Below, piece after piece: positions 24,679 through 30,809 of a stretch of 30,809 nucleotides of DNA. The stretch covers positions 1 to 30,809 of the forward strand of contig NZ_LRUB01000016.1 of the NCBI RefSeq assembly GCF_001550065.1, in the 5' to 3' direction. Both the position numbers and the translations under genes were made by a program. The notes beneath the pieces were generated by a model that had not been told where the DNA came from, did not search any database, and worked only from the letters and a program-made list of their open reading frames with translations. Each line of letters starts with the position of its first letter. Position 1 is the stretch's first letter. The stretch is from Kordiimonas lipolytica. GTDB taxonomy: Bacteria > Pseudomonadota > Alphaproteobacteria > Sphingomonadales > Kordiimonadaceae.

Positions 24679-25817
24679 ATGATGGAATTCATGATGACAA
24701 GACGGTGGTGTGCAAGCACCCTCGCTGGAGGGCTTGTGGCCTTTTGCAGCGGAAGCGGGGCAGTTTTTGCGGGCGACATTGATTTTTTCGGCCTGCTGCA
24801 GCTGGATGCCCTGGATGTCCATGCGGCCGACAATCAACAGCTGTCGGCAGGCAATGGCCTGCGGGCTTTGAAAACCGGGATAAAGGCGCGATTGTCCGAG
24901 CGCCTGGACACGCAGGTTGAACTTGCGGTGTCATCAAGCGGGGATGTCAGCCTGGATGACAGTTTTGTACGCTATCGCCTGGGCGACAATATGGCGCTCT
25001 CTTTTGGCTATCTGAAGATCTATCATACTCTTTCGGCGGCGACGAGCGAGACGGTCGGCGGCCTGCCGGAACGCAGCTTGGCCTCCAACGCGTTTGAGGT
25101 GGGCACTGGCGGCCAGCTTGGCGTGTTTCTTCAAACCGGTGGCGGCAATTGGAGTGTGCAGACGGGCGTGTCGTTTGATGACCTCAACGATGATACCGCC
25201 GACACCAATGGCTGGGGCCTGCATGCGCGTGCCACCTATGCACCCATTCTGGCGGAAGAGGCGTTCCTGCATGTGGGCCTGTCGGCCTATTACCGCGATG
25301 AAGACGACAATCTGCTGTTCCTGTCGGCCCGGCCGGAAGCCTGGCTTGACGGCGGCAGGATGTTTGCCAGTGGCCTCGTTGAGGCGGACCATTACCGCCA
25401 TGCCAACATTGAGCTTGCGACCTCCAGCGGGCCCTGGCTTTTCGACGCCGAATATGGCGGCCTTCGCACGAAAGGCAGGGAGGCCCACAGCTATGACGGC
25501 GGTCACATTGCCGCAAGCTATGTACTGACGGGTGAACACCGGGCCTATGACGCCGGGGCGGGGAAATTGAAGGCCTTCAGCCTTCACGACCGGTGACAGA
25601 AGGCAGTATGGGCGCCTGGGAAGTCGCCGTCCGCTATAGCCGCCTCGACCTGCGCGCTGGCGGTTTGGGCACCTATGGCCGTAACTGGTCGGCGTCCTTG
25701 AACTGGTACGTGACAGAAAACGTGCGCCTCATGATCAGTGCCACGGATTTCAGCACTGACGGCGACACACACCAAAGCGGCCATACTGTTGGGCTTCGCA
25801 TGCAATTTGGGTGGTGA
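24679..25817 (+). pseudogene. Outer-membrane porin, OprO/OprP-like, with frameshift
   Basis: The first frame (24679-25596) encodes a signal peptide (hydrophobic core, cleavage after VFAG) and beta-rich sequence resembling phosphate-selective-type porins (LKTGIKARLSERLDTQVELA). It stops at 25594-25596 inside the conserved end region. The second frame (25593-25817) continues with the typical family ending (GAWEVAVRYSRLDL, RNWSASLNWYV, LRMQFGW with a terminal aromatic residue). One base appears to be missing near 25591-25595 (CGGTG). Together the two parts give about 378 residues, a normal length. Either the gene is disrupted or the base is a sequencing error. The second part has its own GTG overlapping the stop, so coupled reinitiation cannot be excluded. 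The true start could be 24679 or 24691. Confidence 0.78.
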
Positions 25818-25899
25818 AGTAATGACCGCAGAGGGCCAGAAAGTGCGCTAGGTTGATAGGAGTAGAATGACTGTTTCCTGATCATAAAGGAGACAGATC

Positions 25900-26533
25900 A
25901 TGAAACTCTTCTTTCATCACGGAAATGCCCATCAGCCCTGGAACAAAGGCAAACTGATAGGGCAAAAGCCACCTCTCAAACTGAAGGAGATTGGGGCGAT
26001 CCGCATTCGCCTGCAATTGAAGGCTGCGGTTCGTGATCTTGCTCTATTCAATCTAGCGATCGACAGCAAGTTGCGCGCCTGTGATTTAGTGAAGCTCAAG
26101 GTCTCGGATGTTTGCGAAGGCTCAGAGGTGAAGCGTCGCGCAATGGTACTGCAGCAAAAGACAGGTAATCCGGTCCGATTTGAAATCTCGAAGCAAGTCC
26201 AAGCTCGGGAATCCATTTTGAAGTGGATCGCGAAGTCTGGGTTGGGGAATTCAGACTATCTCTTCCCCCAGCCGGATCGATCGAACTCGGCACCCCTCAA
26301 TGCGTCAATATGCCAGGGCGACGAAAGCCTGGATCAGTGATATTGGACTGGACCCAAGCAGCTATGGAGCGCACTCGCTCAGGCGTACCAAGGCTCCGCT
26401 CATCCACAAGCAAACCAAGAACCTTAGGGCGGTACAGCTACTCTTGGGGTATTCGAAATTGGAAAGTACGGTTCGCTATCTTGGTATTGATGTCGATGAT
26501 GCCCTCGAAGTTGCTGAGCAGCTGGAAATCTAA
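25900..26533 (+). pseudogene. Tyrosine recombinase/integrase-like protein, frameshifted
   Basis: The first frame (25900-26340) has the start of the catalytic domain (DLALFNLAIDSKLRACDLVKLKVSDV, quoted only for its R-containing core). The second frame (about 26300-26533) has the remaining active-site boxes: HSLRRTKA (H-x-x-R), LLLGYSKLES and the nucleophile tyrosine in TVRYLGID. The frames differ by +1, so one extra base or two lost bases near 26295-26300 break a roughly 210-residue gene. This is a known short recombinase family with the N-terminal PWNKG motif and no separate arm-binding domain. The ribosome binding site AAAGGAG precedes 25900. The GC content is lower than in neighbours, as expected for a mobile gene. 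The hairpin repeat begins two bases after the stop. Confidence 0.8.
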
Positions 26534-26534
26534 A

Positions 26535-26589
26535 AGCAGACACTCAGAGCGACCACTTTGGTGGTCGCTCTCTCGCCAGGAGTGGACAT
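26535..26589 (+). repeat. Imperfect hairpin repeat, copy 2
   Basis: It shares AGCAGACACTCAGA, CTCGCCAG and GTGG-x-CAT with copy 1 at 3211-3264. The centre is an 11-bp perfect stem (26546-26556 and 26561-26571) with a TTTG loop, which could also terminate the recombinase transcript. Confidence 0.6.
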
Positions 26590-26591
26590 AG

Positions 26592-26616
26592 AAAAAGGGA
26601 GAGCCGAAGCTCCCCC
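26592..26616 (-). terminator. Rho-independent terminator of the RTX gene
   Basis: On the minus strand an 8-bp stem (GGGGGAGC/GCTCTCCC, one G-T pair) closes a TTCG tetraloop and is followed by TTTTTC. It begins 24 bases after the RTX stop codon. Confidence 0.88.
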
Positions 26617-26639
26617 AGCGCCACAGTAACCGAATGCAG

Positions 26640-28829
26640 CTAGAGGTCCAACGTGGCGGATTGGAGGTCCGATAAGGTTAGTCCCACCAGGAACACGGAA
26701 GAGCCATCTCCGGTGTCGATCAAGACGCCGTCTTCACCGCCGGCTGTTGTTTCCTGGCTGGCAGCCAGAACATCGTCAATCGATGTGAAGTCCGTATTTG
26801 TGTTCACCAGATAGAGGGTATCAAACGCGGTGTCGAAATCGTCCACAACATCATTGCCGTGATTGTTGCCGAAGAAGAAGGTGTCCGCACCATCACCGCC
26901 GATCAGCAGGTCATTGCCAGCGCCGCCGAACAGTTGGTCGATGCCGTCACCGCCGTCAACCGTGTCATCACCGGCCCCGCCAAAGAGCGTGTCGTTGCCG
27001 TCGTCGCCGCTGATGTCGTCATTACCGTTTGACGCGAAGATATTATCGTCGCCGTCACCGCCTTCGATTTCATCTTCACCGTCATCCTTGCCGGCATAGA
27101 CAACATCGTTGCCGCCGCCAGAGACGATCCGGTCGTCGCCGTCGCCGCCGCCGATCACATCGTCGCCGTTGGCACCGTAAACCTGGTCGTCGCCGCTGCC
27201 TGACCAAAGACTGTTGCTGGCGCCGCCGTTGGTGTTTGCCTCACCGTCGTCGAACAGACCGTCACCATCAGCATCGTGCCAGCTGCCGGCTATGACCACA
27301 TCGTCACCGTCGCCGCCGTAGATTGTGTCATCGCCATCGTCGCCGATACCGTCGTTGTTGAAGTCATCGCCGACAAGGAAGTCGTTGCCTGCGCCGCCGC
27401 CAACAATATCGTTGCCGCTGCCGCCTGCGAAGCTGTCGTCGTCATCATCGTCAGCGCCGGCGAAGATTTCATCGTCGTCGTCGCCTCCGTCGATTGTGTC
27501 CTTGCCTGACCCGCCGGTCATGAAGTCATTGCCGCCGTTGCCCTTGAGGTTGTCGTTGCCGTTACCGCCCTTGACGCGCTGTGCGGAATCGTCGCCCTCG
27601 TGGTCGTCATCCTCGTCGCCACCCTCAAAGTCGTCGTCGTCCAGCTCATTATCGTCGTCGTCAAACTCGAAATATTCCGCGGACAGGTCTTCCAGGTTGG
27701 TGTTCTGAAGTGTCAGCGTTTCACCGTTGCCCAACTGAATGACCACGCTTGAGCCGACCTGGCTTGATGCAGCCAGCATTTCTTCGAAGCTGCCGAAGGC
27801 GTCGCAGTCATCAAGGTCGATCCGGTCGCCTTCGGCGCCGTTGAAATCGGTCAACACGTCGGATGAGTTCGAGTCGAATTCAAACTCGTCGGCACCTGCG
27901 CCGCCCGTTACCGTATCATCGCCGTCGCCACCGTCGATTTCATCATCGCCGTTGCCGCCAGACAGGATATCGGCGCCGTCGCCGCCCTTGATCTCATCGT
28001 CGTTGTCACCGCCGTCGAGGACGTCGGCGCCGTTACCGCCTTTGATTTCGTCTTCGCCAGCACCGCCTGAAATGGTGTCGTTGCCGTTTTCACCCTTCAG
28101 TTCGTCATGGCCTTCGCCGCCGATCAACTTGTCATTGCCGTCGCCGCCCTTGATTTCATCATCGCCAAGGCCGCCGTCCAGCGTGTCGTCGCCGTCGAAG
28201 CCCCGCTGTTCATCATCGTCGTCAGAGCCAAGGATGTCGTCGTCATCTTCGTCGTCGTCCTCGTCCTCGTCCTCTTCATCTTCATCGTCTTCTTCGTCTT
28301 CCTCATCGCCTTCCTCGTCGTCGGAAGCATCGTCGTCGTCGATTTCGTCTTCAGAGTCCTCATCGTCTTCTTCGTCTTCAGAGTCGTCCGCATCTTCGGC
28401 GTCATCATCTTCTTCATCAGCAACGTCAGCAGCGGCAAAGCGGAAGGAAGAAGCATCAAGATCAGAGAGGGAAGCACCCTGGAGCGTCAGCGTGTCGCCG
28501 CCTGGCAGGGCGATAACCACGCCGCCGCCAGAGTCGCTGGAAATGGCCAGCAGATCATCAATGGAATTAATGGTTTCATATTTGCGGAGGTCGACAACAT
28601 CGCCCTCGCCGGGGTTGAAATCGGTAACGACATCATTACCGCCTCCCCGGATTTTGAAGCGGTCGGCACCGCTGCCGCCAGTGAGGGTGTCGCTGCCGGA
28701 GCCGTCTTCCAGTTCATCGTTTCCTGCGCCACCCATCAGCACGTCGTTACCAGCCAGGCCTTCCAACTCATCATTGTTGGCGGTGCCTGTCAGCGTATCG
28801 TTGCCGCTTGTTCCAATAAAATCTGTCAT
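26640..28829 (-). CDS. RTX-type calcium-binding protein with acidic tracts
   Basis: The 729-residue protein is dominated by GGxGxDxUx nonapeptides that fold as calcium-binding beta-rolls (about residues 8-55, 210-315 and 419-655). Three related modules (about 67-131, 325-390 and 659-729) share the order DF-x-D-x-(I/V)DL, then S-(I/F)-(D/E)-(D/E)-(L/M/V)-LA-x-S, then TLTLQ-type strands and L-x-DL. The last one forms the C-terminus and probably the type I secretion signal. A tract at about 135-207 is almost entirely Asp/Glu/Ser. A second acidic stretch follows module 2. An EF-hand-like loop DADGDGLFDDGE (about 519-530) interrupts the last beta-roll. There is no N-terminal signal peptide, as expected for ABC-type secretion. 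GGAGAACGG precedes the ATG, and an ECF-type promoter lies upstream. No secretion genes are in the window. Confidence 0.9.
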   Translation of the reverse strand: MTDFIGTSGNDTLTGTANNDELEGLAGNDVLMGGAGNDELEDGSGSDTLTGGSGADRFKIRGGGNDVVTDFNPGEGDVVDLRKYETINSIDDLLAISSDSGGGVVIALPGGDTLTLQGASLSDLDASSFRFAAADVADEEDDDAEDADDSEDEEDDEDSEDEIDDDDASDDEEGDEEDEEDDEDEEDEDEDDDEDDDDILGSDDDDEQRGFDGDDTLDGGLGDDEIKGGDGNDKLIGGEGHDELKGENGNDTISGGAGEDEIKGGNGADVLDGGDNDDEIKGGDGADILSGGNGDDEIDGGDGDDTVTGGAGADEFEFDSNSSDVLTDFNGAEGDRIDLDDCDAFGSFEEMLAASSQVGSSVVIQLGNGETLTLQNTNLEDLSAEYFEFDDDDNELDDDDFEGGDEDDDHEGDDSAQRVKGGNGNDNLKGNGGNDFMTGGSGKDTIDGGDDDDEIFAGADDDDDDSFAGGSGNDIVGGGAGNDFLVGDDFNNDGIGDDGDDTIYGGDGDDVVIAGSWHDADGDGLFDDGEANTNGGASNSLWSGSGDDQVYGANGDDVIGGGDGDDRIVSGGGNDVVYAGKDDGEDEIEGGDGDDNIFASNGNDDISGDDGNDTLFGGAGDDTVDGGDGIDQLFGGAGNDLLIGGDGADTFFFGNNHGNDVVDDFDTAFDTLYLVNTNTDFTSIDDVLAASQETTAGGEDGVLIDTGDGSSVFLVGLTLSDLQSATLDL

Positions 28830-28869
28830 GTCCGTTCTCCAGATGAAAAAATCAATGCGTTATCTGGTT

Positions 28870-28895
28870 AACGGGATAGGAGGAGGGTTTATTCC
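28870..28895 (-). promoter_or_regulatory. ECF-type promoter of the RTX gene (GGAAT-N17-CGTT)
   Basis: GGAAT (28895-28891) and CGTT (28873-28870) are separated by exactly 17 bases on the minus strand, matching the two other sites in this locus. The -10 lies about 41 bases before the RTX ATG. Confidence 0.75.
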
Positions 28896-28967
28896 ATTGA
28901 AATGAATATTTTTTTGGAAAAACTGAAAAAGCTTAGAAAATTCAGGGTTTTGAAGCCCCTGAAGGCC

Positions 28968-29771
28968 TCAATCCCAGTTGCCAGTGATGGCTTTTTCTTC
29001 GTCGCTCTGGCTAAGGGCGTCGCCTTCCATCATGGACATGATCATGCTGCCGATGGGGTCGGTTGTGGCATCAGATGCAGTGACGAACATCCCATCGTTT
29101 GCAGGGGCGACTGCATCTGTCGCGACCACGGCCTTGATGCGCCAGCCACCGTTCTTTCTGCAGGCGATGCCATGTTGCGCGCTATTTGGCGCAGCGGTTG
29201 AAAACTCCCGGCAGAATGTCCCATCCGCAGTGCGGAAAGTGGTCAGGGGCATTGCTGCTGCCTGATCTTCAGAGCCGAAACGGACGGCCTGATGGCTGGC
29301 CGAGCTTTCAAGCGCTTGATAAAGCGGCGACTGGGGGCTTACCTGGCCCATGGCATAGTCGGTGATGCCACTGCTTTGTGGCATGCCGCCTGTGGACGTG
29401 AGGTTCCCGGCGCCAAAGCCGATGAACAAGGCGACCGAAGCCGCAATGGCCTGCGGCACGAACGGACGCTTCCAGAAAGACCTTGAGGCCTGCTCCGGTT
29501 GTTTCAGCGTAACCAGATTGTCAGGTCTTTCGGTTTTCTGATGTGCCAGCTTGCGTGCCAGATCATCAACAAGCGCCATCGTGTCCGGGCGGGCTGCCCG
29601 CTTCGGGGTGCCTGCCAGGCTGTCAGCGAGAAGGGCATCGGCTGCTCGCATTTTGTCAAGCTGGTCCCGCAGGGCAGGGGAACGCGCCAGCTCGTCTTCG
29701 ATTGCCCTGGACTTGGTCGGCGAAAGTTCGCCGTCCATGTAGGCCATCAGGTCTGTATCTTCAATCTTCAT
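28968..29771 (-). CDS. Transmembrane anti-sigma factor
   Basis: The 267-residue protein begins with an anti-sigma-type cytoplasmic domain (LMAYMDGELSPTKSRAIEDEL, residues 8-28 in part), lacking the HxxxCxxC zinc motif. One transmembrane helix follows at about 104-124. The periplasmic region carries two cysteines in TFCREFSTA and GIACRKNGGWR, a pattern also seen in outer-membrane surface-antigen-like domains. It would hold the adjacent sigma factor at the inner membrane until an envelope signal is sensed. Its ATG lies one base after the sigma stop and is preceded by a GGGAGAG ribosome binding site, so the two are co-translated. Confidence 0.85.
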   Translation of the reverse strand: MKIEDTDLMAYMDGELSPTKSRAIEDELARSPALRDQLDKMRAADALLADSLAGTPKRAARPDTMALVDDLARKLAHQKTERPDNLVTLKQPEQASRSFWKRPFVPQAIAASVALFIGFGAGNLTSTGGMPQSSGITDYAMGQVSPQSPLYQALESSASHQAVRFGSEDQAAAMPLTTFRTADGTFCREFSTAAPNSAQHGIACRKNGGWRIKAVVATDAVAPANDGMFVTASDATTDPIGSMIMSMMEGDALSQSDEEKAITGNWD

Positions 29772-29772
29772 G

Positions 29773-30324
29773 TTATCTCTCCCGTCCTCTACCGAACGGC
29801 ACCACGTTCTCGTTTTGCTGACGCGCTTTTGCGGACAGCTCCGTGAGTTTGGACCGGGCCCTGGCTAGCCTGCTCATTACCGTACCGACAGGTAGCGACA
29901 ATTGATCCGCCGCTTCCCTGTATGAATATCCTTCAACAACAACCAGCAGCAGGATTTCCCGGTGGTCCTCCTGCATCTGCGACAGAAGGGTTCCCAGTTC
30001 GGAAAGCCCGACCGCTGCTGTGGCTTGATTTTCTCCATCGATCCAGGGCTCATCCTTCGGGTTTTCCGGTTTGTCGGTTTCGCCGCGGACCTTCCGGGAT
30101 CTGATTTCATCCAGCCAAAGGTTCTTTGCTATGCGAAAAAGCCATCTATCCAGATCGGTTCCCTGTGTGAACTGATCGAACTTGGTGAGGGCTCTTTCGA
30201 TCGTTGAATGCAGCAGGTCTTCACCGTCATGAAGTGTCCCTGTCAGTGAGACCGCATAACGCCTCAGCCTTGGCAGCAGAGCCACCAATTCTTCACGCCA
30301 TTCGTTGGCAGGGTCATGTTTCAT
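29773..30324 (-). CDS. ECF-type RNA polymerase sigma factor
   Basis: The product of about 183 residues has sigma region 2 (EDLLHSTIERALTKFDQF and LDRWLFRIAKNLWLDEIR) and region 4 with its helix-turn-helix (EDHREILLLVVVEGYSYREAA and LPVGTVMSRLARAR). The frame extends to 30357, but the promoter at 30346-30371 places transcription start near 30338. ATG 30324 (MKHDPANEWREEL) or ATG 30336 is therefore the likely start. It is co-transcribed with the anti-sigma gene and probably activates its own promoter, the RTX gene and the divergent gene at 30571. Confidence 0.9.
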   Translation of the reverse strand: MKHDPANEWREELVALLPRLRRYAVSLTGTLHDGEDLLHSTIERALTKFDQFTQGTDLDRWLFRIAKNLWLDEIRSRKVRGETDKPENPKDEPWIDGENQATAAVGLSELGTLLSQMQEDHREILLLVVVEGYSYREAADQLSLPVGTVMSRLARARSKLTELSAKARQQNENVVPFGRGRER

Positions 30325-30345
30325 AACTGCGTTCATCACCTTGGT

Positions 30346-30371
30346 AACGGTAAGCAAGCGGAGTTTATTCC
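30346..30371 (-). promoter_or_regulatory. Autoregulatory ECF-type promoter of the sigma/anti-sigma operon
   Basis: GGAAT (30371-30367), 17 bases, CGTT (30349-30346). The spacer shares TGCTTAC with the divergent site at 30460-30485, and GGGAATAAA is common to both. Confidence 0.78.
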
Positions 30372-30459
30372 CACTTTTTTAATTTTTTTCAATTTATTAT
30401 GGCACAGAAAGCGGTTTCCTGCGCGTGTGAGTGTTAATCGGGGTTTATCTACTCAGTAG

Positions 30460-30485
30460 GGAATAAAATTGTGTGCTTACGCGTT
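30460..30485 (+). promoter_or_regulatory. ECF-type promoter of the 30571 gene
   Basis: GGAAT (30460-30464), 17 bases, CGTT (30482-30485), with TGCTTAC before the -10 as in the sigma promoter. It is about 85 bases upstream of the ATG. A 7-bp hairpin (ACAGCGC/GCGCTGT, 30519-30536) lies in the predicted leader. Confidence 0.75.
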
Positions 30486-30570
30486 TTCTTAATAGAATGG
30501 CGTTAAACGTCACCTGATACAGCGCGTTTGCGCTGTAAATTCGGCCCCCAAACACCTGGAGAACGGGATA

Positions 30571-30809
30571 ATGAATTATAGGCACCTGACATTGCTGTGC
30601 GGCTTTAGCGCGCTTGTTGTGTCACAGGTGGCTTTTGCCTTCCCCGATGTCTCCCAGATACCTGACGCGCGCCCTTCTGGGCGTACTTCCGCATATGTGG
30701 AAAGTGCCTTGTTCGCTTACTTCGGCCCTGAAGAGGATGAAGCGGAAGACCAGGCTGAAGATGAAGCCGAGGAAGAGGCCGAAGAGGAAGCTGAAGCACA
30801 AGCGGAAGC
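30571..30809 (+). CDS. Exported acidic protein, partial at window end
   Basis: The open frame starts at ATG 30571 with GGAGAACGG a few bases upstream, the same leader string as the RTX gene. The product begins with a signal peptide (MNYRHLTLLCGFSALVVSQ, cleavage probably after VAFA near residue 23). From about residue 53 it becomes an Ala/Glu-rich tract (EEDEAEDQAEDEAEEEAEE) that runs off the window. I do not recognise a family. It has the ECF-type promoter upstream and is divergent from the sigma gene, so it is a probable member of that regulon. No stop codon is seen in the 239 bases available. Confidence 0.72.
   Translation, partial: MNYRHLTLLCGFSALVVSQVAFAFPDVSQIPDARPSGRTSAYVESALFAYFGPEEDEAEDQAEDEAEEEAEEEAEAQAE

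Noticed and set aside
26798..28200. Repetitive DNA resembling a tandem or CRISPR-like array
   Set aside because: The periodicity is 27 bases of coding sequence for RTX nonapeptides; there are no identical repeats with unique spacers.
27739..28905. Long plus-strand open frame rich in serine and proline opposite the RTX gene
   Set aside because: It is the antisense reading of GAT/GAC/GGC repeats; low-complexity, no ribosome binding site, and the minus-strand protein has clear family motifs, promoter and terminator.
30325..30357. Sigma factor start at 30357
   Set aside because: It would overlap the -10 box of the ECF-type promoter, so the first codons would not be transcribed from that promoter.

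Overview
The window reads as a piece of a GC-rich, free-living, probably marine alphaproteobacterial chromosome. The grounds are the codon use, a GntR/FCD regulator, an EcfG-like promoter spacing (GGAAT-N17-CGTT), a DUF-type tyrosine recombinase typical of that class, and a TonB receptor with a PepSY protein. This is an inference from style only; no rRNA, tRNA or marker gene is present to fix the taxon.

Layout. (1) 1-1321: a complete IS3-family insertion sequence with 26-bp terminal inverted repeats. It has cut an AT-rich OLD-family ATPase/nuclease gene (1319-2578), and the IS end itself supplies the stop codon. A small unknown gene lies upstream of that gene. (2) 3429-4853: an ethanolamine/amino-acid-type permease, convergent with an alpha/beta hydrolase (4887-5762). 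(3) 6118-22938: a long co-oriented uptake and catabolic block. It holds a TonB-dependent receptor, a PepSY membrane protein, a ferric-type ABC transporter (binding protein, fused permease, ATPase), a nitrilase-fold amidase, an M81/MlrC-like metallopeptidase, an HpcH/HpaI aldolase, an MmgE/PrpD protein, a PrpB-like lyase, a glutamine-synthetase-like ligase, an aldehyde dehydrogenase and an iron-type alcohol dehydrogenase. (4) 22945-25817: a convergent GntR/FCD repressor, then a divergent prolyl-aminopeptidase-like hydrolase and a frameshifted OprO/P-type porin. (5) 25900-26589: a frameshifted tyrosine recombinase followed by a hairpin repeat whose second copy lies at 3211. (6) 26640-30809: a large RTX protein with extreme acidic tracts, an anti-sigma/ECF sigma pair, and the start of another exported acidic protein.

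Two regulatory circuits can be read directly from the sequence. First, a 16-bp element (consensus AAATTGGCTACTATTT) occurs five times, always just upstream of a transcription unit and always in the same orientation relative to the gene. The units are the 4887-5762 hydrolase, the TonB receptor, the binding-protein operon, the GS-like operon and the GntR gene itself. This ties outer-membrane uptake, inner-membrane transport and degradation into one probable GntR regulon. The substrate is not known. The gene set fits import and dismantling of an amide-containing polycarboxylate or metal chelate, possibly a siderophore-like compound, with an amine part handled by gamma-glutamylation.

Second, GGAAT-N17-CGTT occurs exactly before the ECF sigma gene, before the RTX gene and before the truncated acidic secreted protein at the right edge. 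This indicates an autoregulated ECF sigma controlling extracellular acidic, calcium-binding-type proteins.
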